64,000 bases of DNA, taken from contig OZ244931.1 of the NCBI GenBank assembly GCA_965222215.1, positions 992,001 to 1,056,000 on the forward strand, given 5' to 3'. The notes under the pieces are model-generated. The model was not told where the DNA came from and ran no database searches. It saw only the letters and a program-made list of their open reading frames with translations. Numbering within the stretch: the first letter of the stretch is position 1; each line of letters begins with the position of its first letter. Below are positions 29,045 through 37,961 of the stretch, piece by piece. This stretch comes from JABJAG01 sp965222215. Lineage in GTDB: Bacteria; Pseudomonadota; Alphaproteobacteria; UBA6615. Position numbers and translations under genes: made by a program.

Positions 29045-29659
29045 ATGTCAAAGCGGCATTCCGCAAAGTACAAGATTGACCGCCGTCTCGGCGAAAACCT
29101 TTGGGGCCGTCCGAAAAGCCCCGTCAACCGCCGCGAGCACGGCCCCGGTGAGCACGGCCGCCGCCGCAAGAAGCCGTCCGATTACGGCCTCCACCTTCTC
29201 GCCAAGCAGAAGCTGCGCAAGTACTACGGCGACGTGGGCGAGCGCCAGTTCCGCCGTTACTACGACGAGGCGGTCCGCCGCCGTGGCGACACCGGCGAGA
29301 ACCTGATTGAGTTGCTGGAGCGCCGCCTCGACGCGGTGATCTACCGCATGAAGTTCGTCCCGACGATCTTTGCCGCCCGCCAGTTCGTGAACCACGGCCA
29401 CATCCGGGTGAACGGCAAGCGCGTGAACATCCCGTCCTACCGGGTGAAGGACGGCGACGTGATCGAGGTGAAGGAAAAGTCCCGCGAGGTGCCGATCGTG
29501 CTGGAGGCCATCGCCTCGACCGAGCGCGACATTCCGGAGTATCTCGACGTCGACCTGAACAACCTCAAGGGCACCTACGTGCGCGGGCCGAAGCTGGCCG
29601 ATGTGCCGTACCCGGTGCAGATGGAACCGAACCTCGTGATTGAGTACTACTCGCTCTAG
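29045..29659 (+). CDS. rpsD: 30S ribosomal protein S4
   Basis: 204 residues. MSKRHSAKYKIDRRLGENLW starts the protein, the S4 RNA-binding domain lies at about residues 93-160 (LERRLDAVIYRMKFVPT, RQFVNHGHIRVNGKRVN), and the C-terminus ends LVIEYYSL. S4 nucleates the 5' domain of 16S rRNA. In this window the gene stands alone rather than in an alpha operon, as is usual in alphaproteobacteria. Confidence 0.98.
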   Translation: MSKRHSAKYKIDRRLGENLWGRPKSPVNRREHGPGEHGRRRKKPSDYGLHLLAKQKLRKYYGDVGERQFRRYYDEAVRRRGDTGENLIELLERRLDAVIYRMKFVPTIFAARQFVNHGHIRVNGKRVNIPSYRVKDGDVIEVKEKSREVPIVLEAIASTERDIPEYLDVDLNNLKGTYVRGPKLADVPYPVQMEPNLVIEYYSL

Positions 29660-29686
29660 CGGATCCGGGTTCCCACGAATTCAACA

Positions 29687-29718
29687 AGGGCCGCCTCCGG
29701 CACTCGGGGGCGGCCTTT
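29687..29718 (+). terminator. Rho-independent terminator after rpsD
   Basis: GGCCGCC (29689-29695) pairs with GGCGGCC (29709-29715) around a short loop and is followed by TTTTT. It lies 30 bases after the rpsD stop. Confidence 0.8.
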
Positions 29719-29730
29719 TTCGTGCTCGTC

Positions 29731-29817
29731 GTCATTGCGGGGAGCAACGCGACGAAGCAATCCGGAGGCCCGGGCAGGCCCGCTCTGGATTGCTTCGCCC
29801 AATGGGCTCGCAATGAC
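29731..29817. repeat. Palindromic intergenic repeat, GTCATTGCGAGG family, copy 2
   Basis: 87 bases from GTCATTGCGGGG to CTCGCAATGAC, with inner GCAATCCGGA/TCTGGATTGC arms. It lies between the rpsD terminator and the end of the first peroxiredoxin-like gene. Confidence 0.8.
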
Positions 29818-29893
29818 AAAACAAGTGACCGTTCATACTCGAAATTTCGGCCGCCGCCGGAATGACGATGTGAGGTTTTCGCGCCCCGCGTCT

Positions 29894-30490
29894 TCAGCTC
29901 CGGGCGTTGCGCCGCAGCACCGTGAGGACGTCGTCGATGTCCGGCCGGGCGACATAGTGGCTTTCGGAGAAGCGGTGCGTGACGGTGCCGTCCGGCCCGA
30001 GGACGATAATCGCGGGGTGCGGGACGCCATAGTAGAAGCTGCCTTGGGGATAGTTCCCGGCAAGCAGGCCGAACGCGCGAATGATCTCGGAGCGTTTGTC
30101 GGAGAGTAGCGGGTAGCGGATCTTCGCCCTGCGCGCGAGCCGCTTGAGCTTCCCGACATCGTCGTAGGTGACCGTGGCCACCTCGTAGCCGAGATCGCGG
30201 ACCTCGCCGATCCTGTCGTTCCAGGCGACCGCCTGGTCAACGCAATAGGGTCACCAGGACAGCGAACGCGAGAAGATCAGGATCAGGCCCCGGTTCTTCT
30301 TCAGGGTGACGAAACTTTGCACCTGGTCGGTCTGGTCCGGGACCTTGAGGTCGTGGGGCAGCGCCGCGCCGACGGGCACGCCCGCCGACAGCGCATCGCG
30401 CGCCTGGGCGGCCGCGGGCGGGGCGGGAATGGCCAGTCCGATCGCGAGTATGGCGAGGGCCGACAGCCGGAGGGCGAGTGAAAGTATCAT
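29894..30490 (-). CDS. Exported peroxiredoxin-like selenoprotein, copy A (in-frame UGA read as Sec80)
   Basis: 198 residues if the TGA at 30251-30253 is read through. Residues 1-30 are a signal peptide (MILSLALRLSALAILAIGLA...AAAQA). Then comes a thioredoxin-fold redoxin domain with VPDQTDQVQSFVTLKKNRG, the active site SLSW-U-PYC (Sec80, Cys83), YPLLSDKRSEIIRAFGLL and a cis-Pro-type HPAIIVLGPDG strand. Relatives known to me have SADWCPYC at this point, so UGA stands for the attacking Cys. The frame is open on both sides of the UGA, and a SECIS-like hairpin follows directly. ATG 30490 is the likely start, with weak ribosome binding. A routine caller would report two fragments (30490-30251 and 30181-29894). 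Confidence 0.85.
30217..30253 (-). promoter_or_regulatory. Bacterial-type SECIS element of copy A (with its UGA)
   Basis: Counting U of UGA as 1, CCAGGC (18-23) pairs with GCCUGG (28-33) around the tetraloop GGUC (24-27). Below a two-base GA bulge on the 5' side, CGUU (12-15) pairs with AACG (34-37). The E. coli fdhF SECIS has the same GGUC loop, at 22-25, and a bulged U on the 5' side. Confidence 0.8.
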
Positions 30491-30562
30491 CACGATATGA
30501 AATGTACGGCCTGCCCGTCCGCGCTCAACACACGTTCGCTTGAGGGAGGCTGGAGCCCACCT

Positions 30563-30659
30563 GTAGGGGCGGGTTTTCAACCCGCCCGTTTCCGTTTCAT
30601 GCGGCTCGGCAGGTTCTGTGTGAGCGAAAGAAAAGGGCGGGTTGAAAACCCGCCCCTAC
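30563..30659. repeat. Inverted pair of GTAGGGGCGGGTT hairpins
   Basis: Two 25-base copies in opposite orientation (30563-30587 and 30635-30659), separated by 47 bases. Each is itself a hairpin, GGGCGGGTT-TTC-AACCCGCCC. This REP/BIME-like element sits exactly between the two peroxiredoxin-like genes. Confidence 0.8.
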
Positions 30660-30680
30660 CGTCTTCGGGTATCGTGCCTA

Positions 30681-31268
30681 TCAGCCCGATCCGCCCTGCA
30701 GGGCGCGTTCGACGATCCCCTCGATCTCCTCGTCGGCGGTATAGCCGTGGCCCGAGAAGGTGTGGGTGACGACGCCCTCGGCGTTGACGACCACCACCTG
30801 CGGTACGGCGGTGCCGTGGTAGCGGCTGCCTTCGGGGAACCGGTCGTTGAACAGGTTGAAAGCCCTGATCGCCTCTTTGTTCACGTCCGAAAGCAACGGG
30901 TACTTGATGTCGCGCCGCGCCGCGAAGCGCTTGACGGTCCGAACGTCGTCGGCGGTGACCGAGACCACCTCGAAACCGTTCTCGCGAATGAAATCCACTT
31001 TGTCGTTCCAGGCGACCGCCTGGCTAATGCAGGTCGGTCACCACGCCAGCGAGCGGGAGAACAGCATGATCAGGCCGCGGTTCTTTTTCAGCGTAACGAA
31101 GCTCTGCACCTGGTCGGTCTGGTCCGGCACCTCGAGCTGGTGCGGGATCGGCTCGCCCACCTTTGCGCCATAGCTGCCCTGGGCATGCGCCGTGCCGAAC
31201 GACGCCGCGGCCGCGATGGCCAGTGCGGCGCCGGTCCGGGCAAGCGCGCGGGGAAGTCTGAATGTCAT
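30681..31268 (-). CDS. Exported peroxiredoxin-like selenoprotein, copy B (in-frame UGA read as Sec77)
   Basis: 195 residues with the TGA at 31038-31040 read through. Residues 1-30 form a signal peptide with a twin-domain Arg/hydrophobic pattern ending AHAQ. The redoxin domain repeats copy A: VPDQTDQVQSFVTLKKNRG, SLAW-U-PTC (Sec77, Cys80), QAVAWND, YPLLSDVNKEAIRAFNLF, and VPQVVVVNAEG. It is clearly a paralogue of copy A and the upstream gene in transcription. The same UGA position and the same hairpin after it argue strongly against random nonsense mutation. Likely role: thiol peroxidase or disulfide reductase in the periplasm, by family only. GGAT lies before ATG 31268. Confidence 0.85.
31006..31040 (-). 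promoter_or_regulatory. Bacterial-type SECIS element of copy B (with its UGA)
   Basis: The same CCAGGC-GGUC-GCCUGG hairpin (31008-31023) at the same distance from the UGA as in copy A. The lower stem is shorter: UU/AA after an AG bulge. Seven codons, from CAG to GAC, are identical in both copies, wobble bases included. Confidence 0.8.
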
Positions 31269-31278
31269 CGTGCGTTAT

Positions 31279-31361
31279 CCAATAAACACCGGAAAAACTG
31301 TAGTACGACCGACGTTATGGCGTGGACCACAAGGCCGTTCAAACCACAAAAAGTTTATTGG
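31279..31361 (-). promoter_or_regulatory. Candidate promoter of the selenoprotein pair with flanking inverted repeat
   Basis: On the minus strand TTGAAC (31342-31337), a 17-base spacer and CATAAC (31319-31314) make a weak promoter. A perfect 9-bp inverted repeat, CCAATAAAC (31279-31287) and GTTTATTGG (31353-31361), brackets it and could be an operator. Confidence 0.3.
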
Positions 31362-31381
31362 CCGATGACGGAATAGACGGG

Positions 31382-31936
31382 TCAGGCGTTTACCGGGCGC
31401 TTCGTCGGCGTCTTGATCGGCTTCGGCACGCCAAGTCGCTTGTTTTTCCTGGCCGTTTTGGCCTTCGACTTGCTGATGTGCAGCGGCGGCGTCGTGTTGA
31501 CGTCGTGGCCCCTTTTTCGGCGATTTCTGGACTTGGCCGAACCCTTGAAAGGCTCCATGTCCGCTTCGCTCGCCGCGAACTGGACCTCGATCTTGTTGCC
31601 GTCGGGATCGTAGACATTCACCTGGATCATGTTGATCTCGGTCAGCGGCACCACGTCATAGGGCGTGTCCGTCTCGCGCATCTTTTTCTGGAAGGCTTTC
31701 ACCGTGCCGTTGGACCGGAACGCGAAATGCTCCAGCTGGGTCTCTTCCATCTTCAGCTTCTTGGTCGATTCGACGATGTGGACCACGGCGTTCTTGCCGC
31801 AATAGTGCCAGGCACCGCCGAACTCGAAGCTCGGGCGCGGGCCGCGCTTGAGGCCCAGGACGTCTTCGTAGAAGTCCGACATCGCATCGAGCTGGTTGGT
31901 GCGGATGTTGACGTGATCGAGCCAGAACAGGGACAT
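31382..31936 (-). CDS. VOC family protein with a long basic C-terminal tail
   Basis: 184 residues. Residues 1-125 are a VOC domain: MSLFWLDHVNIRTNQLDAMSDF at the start, LEHFAFRSNG and VNVYDPDGNKIEVQF as the metal-site strands (His, His, Glu candidates). The last 55 or so residues are rich in Lys and Arg (SRNRRKRG, SKSKAKTARKNKR) and look disordered; such a tail is not part of the fold and could bind nucleic acid or membrane. GGGGGAG lies eight bases before ATG 31936. It is upstream of the selenoprotein pair on the same strand. Confidence 0.88.
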   Translation of the reverse strand: MSLFWLDHVNIRTNQLDAMSDFYEDVLGLKRGPRPSFEFGGAWHYCGKNAVVHIVESTKKLKMEETQLEHFAFRSNGTVKAFQKKMRETDTPYDVVPLTEINMIQVNVYDPDGNKIEVQFAASEADMEPFKGSAKSRNRRKRGHDVNTTPPLHISKSKAKTARKNKRLGVPKPIKTPTKRPVNA

Positions 31937-32082
31937 CGTGTTTCTCCCCCTTTTTGGGATAATCGTTGAACCTATTGTGCGCCGGAAGCGGCCGGGTTTC
32001 AACGCGGCGGGGCGTCACGCATTCCGTTCGGTCCGGTTGAGGGTGATACTTCTGTTTTCGACAGACAAGGTTCGCCTTCGCA

Positions 32083-32118
32083 CGTCATTGCGAGGGGCGA
32101 CGTGACGAAGCAATGACG
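32083..32118. repeat. Short form of the GTCATTGCGAGG repeat, copy 3
   Basis: 36 bases, CGTCATTGCGAGG...GAAGCAATGACGG. Only the outer arms are present; the central part seen in the 80-90-base copies is missing. Confidence 0.6.
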
Positions 32119-32155
32119 GTCCCATCGTTTCGACATATCGTTGAAGGACAGGTTC

Positions 32156-33073
32156 TCAGACGATGCGCGTGCGCCAGATTTCGACGGTGTAAAGCACCAG
32201 CGCGGACCAGATGAAACCGAACGTGACAAGTTCGGCCGTCGTGAACGGTTCGCTGAACACCCAGACCGCGATCAGCAGGTTGCCCGACGGTGCGATGTAC
32301 TGCAGCAAGCCCATCGTCACCAGTTTCACACGCCGCGCCCCTGCCGCGTAAAGCACCAGCGGCAGCCCGGTGGCGATCCCGGCGAAAGCGAGCAGCGCGT
32401 CGAAACCGATACCCTGAGTGCCGAATGCGCCTGCTCCCGTGATACCGAGCCAGATCAGGACCCCCAGCGTCACGGGCAACAGCAGGGCGGTCTCCACGAA
32501 CAGGCCGACGGCGGCGCCGGCATCGACTTTCTTGCGCAGCAATCCGTAGGTTGCGAACGAGCCGGCGAGGACAAGCGCAATCCACGGCAACGCCCCGTAA
32601 GCCAGTACCTGCGTCATCACCCCGGCGGCGGCCAGCGCGACGGCGCACCATTGCACGACCGAGAGACGCTCGCGCAGAAACACGAAGCCGAGCAAGACGC
32701 TCGCCAGGGGCGTCATGAAATAGCCGAGGCTGGACGCGACGATGCGGTCGATCAGGACCGCGTGTATGAACACCCACCAGTTCACGCCGATCAGAAGCCC
32801 CGTCAGCAGCAGAACGGCCAGAACGCGCGGGGTTGCCACCGCGCGGGCCACCGCCGGCCACTGCCGTCCGAACGACAGGACGACCATCATGAAAACCATC
32901 GACCAGATAAACCTGTGTGCGACGATCTCGGCAGCGGGCAGGGGGCCGAGCGCCTTGAAGTAGAGCGGCGTGAGGCCCCAGATCAGGAAGCCGCTGATTC
33001 CGAAGGTCAGGCCTGCCGTTTCCTCGCGCGTGAACTGCTTGCGCGGGCTGGTTTCTGTTGGCTGGTCCGACAG
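32156..33073 (-). CDS. rarD: EamA family transporter RarD, apparently with a non-ATG start
   Basis: The frame encodes a complete RarD-like protein of about 305 residues with ten membrane helices: GISGFLIWGLTPLYFKALG, ANWW-type helix 3 as LLIGVNWWVFIHAVL, SSLGYFMTPL and LLQYIAPSGNLLIAV. The first in-frame ATG, at 32899, would cut off the first two helices. Upstream I find no ATG, GTG or TTG in frame. The best candidate is CTG at 33073 with GGGAG seven bases before it. RarD was named for a chloramphenicol-sensitivity phenotype; its substrate is unknown. Confidence 0.8.
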   Translation of the reverse strand: MSDQPTETSPRKQFTREETAGLTFGISGFLIWGLTPLYFKALGPLPAAEIVAHRFIWSMVFMMVVLSFGRQWPAVARAVATPRVLAVLLLTGLLIGVNWWVFIHAVLIDRIVASSLGYFMTPLASVLLGFVFLRERLSVVQWCAVALAAAGVMTQVLAYGALPWIALVLAGSFATYGLLRKKVDAGAAVGLFVETALLLPVTLGVLIWLGITGAGAFGTQGIGFDALLAFAGIATGLPLVLYAAGARRVKLVTMGLLQYIAPSGNLLIAVWVFSEPFTTAELVTFGFIWSALVLYTVEIWRTRIV

Positions 33074-33097
33074 GGTCTTGCTCCCGGCGCGATCGAC

Positions 33098-33166
33098 CTC
33101 GCACTTCGACTGGCTCAGTGTGAGGTCGCTTTCTAGAGCCTCATCCTGAGCTTGTCGAAGGATGAG
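33098..33166. repeat. Repeats of the CCTTCGACAAGCTCAGGATGAG type
   Basis: A clear copy at 33140-33166, CTCATCCT-GAGCTTGTCGA-AGGATGAG, an 8-bp inverted repeat. A diverged copy (CTTCGACTGGCTCAGTGTGAG) lies at about 33104-33124. Both are in the gap before rarD. Confidence 0.6.
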
Positions 33167-33242
33167 ATTCGCATGGTGGTGGCATTGAGAACGAAAACGG
33201 GCCGCGCGAGGCGGCCCGTCGAGACTAGCTTATTCAGCGGCG

Positions 33243-33581
33243 TCAGGCAGCTTCGCGCGCCACGCCTTTTTCCTCGAAAAGCTGCTCCAGCTCGCCCGTC
33301 TCGAACATCTCGCGAATGATGTCGCAACCGCCGACGAACTCGCCCTTCACGTAGAGCTGCGGCACGGTCGGCCAATTGGTGAACTGCTTGATGCCGTCGC
33401 GCAGTTCCGGATCCATCAGGACATCGGCGCTGCCGAACTTCACGCCCATGTGGTTCAGCACCTGGACCACGGCGGCGGAGAAGCCGCACTGCGGAAAAAC
33501 CGGCGTGCCCTTCATGAAGAGCATCACCTCGTTGGCGTCGATGTCGGTCTTGATGCGTTCGTTAACGGGGTTGTCGCTCAT
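33243..33581 (-). CDS. grxD: Monothiol glutaredoxin, Grx4 type
   Basis: 112 residues. TPVFPQCGFS carries the single active-site Cys32 in the CGFS motif; WPTVPQLYVKGEFVGGCDI gives the cis-Pro and the glutathione-binding GG. Such proteins carry [2Fe-2S] clusters and work with BolA. ATG 33581 has GGAG nine bases upstream; a TTG at 33593 is less likely. It follows the bolA gene by 24 bases, at the end of the purCSQL-bolA-grxD row. Confidence 0.95.
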   Translation of the reverse strand: MSDNPVNERIKTDIDANEVMLFMKGTPVFPQCGFSAAVVQVLNHMGVKFGSADVLMDPELRDGIKQFTNWPTVPQLYVKGEFVGGCDIIREMFETGELEQLFEEKGVAREAA

Positions 33582-33605
33582 GTCGAACTCCAATGAATAA
33601 GGGGG

Positions 33606-33845
33606 TCAGCCGGCTTCGGGAGCGGATGTCTGCAGCGCCAGCGCGTGCAATTCCCCGCCCATGCGGCCCTGCAGGGCCTCGTAGACCATCTGGTGTTGCT
33701 GGACCCGGGATTTGCCCTCGAAGGCGGATGAGACGACATTGGCGAGGTAGTGGTCGCCGTCGCCACGCAAATCGTCGATACGGACTTCCGCGTCCGGCAT
33801 CGCGTCCTTGATAAGACGTTCGATCTCGCTCGCGGCCATCGGCAT
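33606..33845 (-). CDS. BolA family protein
   Basis: 79 residues. MAASEIERLIKDAMPDAEVRIDDLRGDGDHYLANVVSSAFEG and the RVQQHQMVYEALQGRMGGELHAL segment match the BolA fold; the conserved His of VQQHQMVYEAL can ligate an Fe-S cluster shared with a CGFS glutaredoxin. The next gene is that glutaredoxin, so the pair probably forms the Grx4-BolA complex used in Fe-S trafficking and iron sensing. Confidence 0.93.
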   Translation of the reverse strand: MPMAASEIERLIKDAMPDAEVRIDDLRGDGDHYLANVVSSAFEGKSRVQQHQMVYEALQGRMGGELHALALQTSAPEAG

Positions 33846-33886
33846 GTCGTTCGCTCCCCGGGGGCTTGTTGCAGCGTCCGCGCTGA

Positions 33887-36069
<2,183 letters not shown>

Positions 36070-36073
<4 letters not shown>

Positions 36074-36771
36074 GCGGCGATGGCCTCTGCCAGCGATGCG
36101 AACATCGGCGCCCCGTCGGTGCCGCCGAGCAGGGCCTCGGCCAGCCGTTCGGGGTGGGGCATCATGCCGAGCACGTTGCCGCGTTCGTTCAGCACGCCCG
36201 CGATATTCGCCAGCGACCCATTCGGGTTCGCCTCGTCGTCGAGCGAGCCGTCCGGCGCGCAATAGCGGAACGCGACCTGCCGGTTGTCCTCGATGGATTT
36301 CAGCGTGTCGGGGTCGGTGAAATAGTTGCCGTCATGGTGGGCGACCGGAATGCGGATGACCTGCCGCGCATCGTATTTCTGCGTGAAGACCGTGTCGGCG
36401 CGTTCGACGCGCAGATCGACATCCCGGCAGACGAATTTCAGGCTGGCGTTGCGCATCAGCACGCCGGGCAGCAGCCCGCACTCGGTCAGGACCTGGAAGC
36501 CGTTGCAGATGCCGAGCGTCGGCGTGCCGCTATTGGCCCGAGCCACCACTTCGCGCATGACCGGGCTGTTCGCCGCCATCGCGCCGGAACGCAGGTAGTC
36601 GCCGTAGGAAAACCCGCCGGGCACCACGATCAGGTCGACGTCGGGCAAGGCGCTGTCACCATGCCAGACCATATGCGGGGCGCGACCCATGGCGGCCGTC
36701 AGCGAGACCGCGACGTCGCGGTCGCAGTTCGATCCGGGAAAAACAATGACGGCGGCGGAATTGGCGGACAT
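36070..36771 (-). CDS. purQ: Phosphoribosylformylglycinamidine synthase subunit I (glutaminase)
   Basis: 233 residues. AVIVFPGSNCDRDVAV, VPGGFSYGDYLRSGAMA, the nucleophile elbow LGICNGFQVL and the His-Glu pair in MMPHPERL make a class I glutamine amidotransferase. It supplies ammonia to PurL. It lies 14 bases behind purS and overlaps purL by four bases, so the subunits are made together. Confidence 0.97.
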
Positions 36772-36784
36772 GGAGTTTTCGACG

Positions 36785-37027
36785 TCAGCCCTCGATTTCG
36801 ACCGAATAGTCCTCGATCACCGTGTTGGCGAGGAGTTGCTCGCACATGTCGGCGACCCTTGCTTTCGCGGCATCGGCGTCGGTGTCCGACAGCTCGATCT
36901 CGATGAACTTGCCTTGGCGCACATCGTTCACGCCATCGAAGCCCAGTCCTTCGAGAGACTGGTGTATGGCCTTGCCTTGCGGGTCGAGGACGCCGTTTTT
37001 CAGGGTAACGTGGACGCGTGCTTTCAC
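36785..37027 (-). CDS. purS: Phosphoribosylformylglycinamidine synthase subunit PurS
   Basis: 80 residues from a GTG start: (V)KARVHVTLKNGVLDPQGKAI, LGFDGVNDVRQGKFIEIEL and LLANTVIEDYSVEIEG. PurS bridges PurL and PurQ in the three-part enzyme. No ATG exists in frame at a sensible distance and the GTG at 37027 gives exactly the family length, though no good ribosome-binding site is visible. It lies 23 bases after purC. Confidence 0.95.
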   Translation of the reverse strand: MKARVHVTLKNGVLDPQGKAIHQSLEGLGFDGVNDVRQGKFIEIELSDTDADAAKARVADMCEQLLANTVIEDYSVEIEG

Positions 37028-37050
37028 GGAAGTCGGACCCGAAGCTGGGG

Positions 37051-37818
37051 TTACTGGAGCGTTGCGGGACCTTTTATGTCCTGCTGGCCCGATTCGGGCA
37101 GGATTCCGAGACGCCGGGCCACTTCCTGGTAGGCTTCCTCGACGCCGCCGAGGTCCCGGCGGAAGCGGTCCTTGTCCATTTTCTCGTTGGTCTCGACGTC
37201 CCACAGTCGGCAGCCGTCCGGGGTGATCTCGTCGGCAAGCACGAGGCGCATCTGGTCGTTCTCGTCGAACAGGCGGCCGTACTCCAGCTTGAAGTCCACG
37301 AGCCGCAGGCCGATGCCGAGGAAGAGACCCGACAGGAAGTCGTTGATCCGCAGGCTCATGGACAGCATGTCGTCGATTTCCTGCGGCGCGGCCCAGCCGA
37401 ACGCCGTGATGTGTTCTTCGGAGATCAGCGGGTCGCCCAGTTCGTCGTTCTTGAAGTAGTACTCGACGATGGAGCGCGGCAGCGGCGTGCCTTCCTCGAT
37501 ATTGAAGCGCTTGCAGATCGATCCGGCGGCGATGTTTCGGACCACGACCTCGACCGGCACGATCTCGACCTCGCGCACGAGCTGTTCGCGCATGTTGAGG
37601 CGGCGCACGAAGTGGGTCGGCACGCCGACTTCACCCAGGCGCGTCATCAGGTATTCGGAAATCCGGTTGTTCAGGACACCCTTGCCGGTGATGACGCCCT
37701 TTTTCTGGTTATTGAAGGCGGTCGCGTCGTCCTTGAAATACTGAACGAGCGTGCCCGGCTCGGGGCCTTCGAAGAGGACCTTGGCCTTGCCTTCGTAGAT
37801 TTTTCTGCGTCGCGACAT
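37051..37818 (-). CDS. purC: Phosphoribosylaminoimidazole-succinocarboxamide synthase (SAICAR synthetase)
   Basis: 255 residues. The start MSRRRKIYEGKAKVLFEGP is the ATP-binding opening of PurC. EIVPVEVVVRNIAAGSICKR, GDPLISEEHI, LVDFKLEYG and LADEITPDGCRLWD are the conserved later blocks. It condenses CAIR with aspartate. It is the first gene of purC-purS-purQ-purL-bolA-grxD; purB, which acts right after it, is encoded separately at 44.0-45.3 kb. Confidence 0.97.
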   Translation of the reverse strand: MSRRRKIYEGKAKVLFEGPEPGTLVQYFKDDATAFNNQKKGVITGKGVLNNRISEYLMTRLGEVGVPTHFVRRLNMREQLVREVEIVPVEVVVRNIAAGSICKRFNIEEGTPLPRSIVEYYFKNDELGDPLISEEHITAFGWAAPQEIDDMLSMSLRINDFLSGLFLGIGLRLVDFKLEYGRLFDENDQMRLVLADEITPDGCRLWDVETNEKMDKDRFRRDLGGVEEAYQEVARRLGILPESGQQDIKGPATLQ

Positions 37819-37961
37819 GTGTGGGTTTTCCGCGGGTTTGCGCGCGCCGCGCGGGATCGCGAGTCGGCGTTGCTGCGCCCGCGAGGTATAGCAATTGCCG
37901 GGCGCGCAAACAATCGAGTCGCCCTGTGGATTTATATTGGGGCGTGCCGAGGAGCCGTACG

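Noticed and set aside
30491..30580. N-terminal extension of selenoprotein A to 30580
   Set aside because: The extra residues (MKTRPYRWAP...) come from translating the palindromic repeat and would precede the signal peptide.
29894..31268. Pseudogenes: both peroxiredoxin-like genes inactivated by stop codons
   Set aside because: Only one UGA each, at the same catalytic codon, with intact frames and motifs on both sides and a SECIS-like hairpin after each. Decay would not choose the same site twice.
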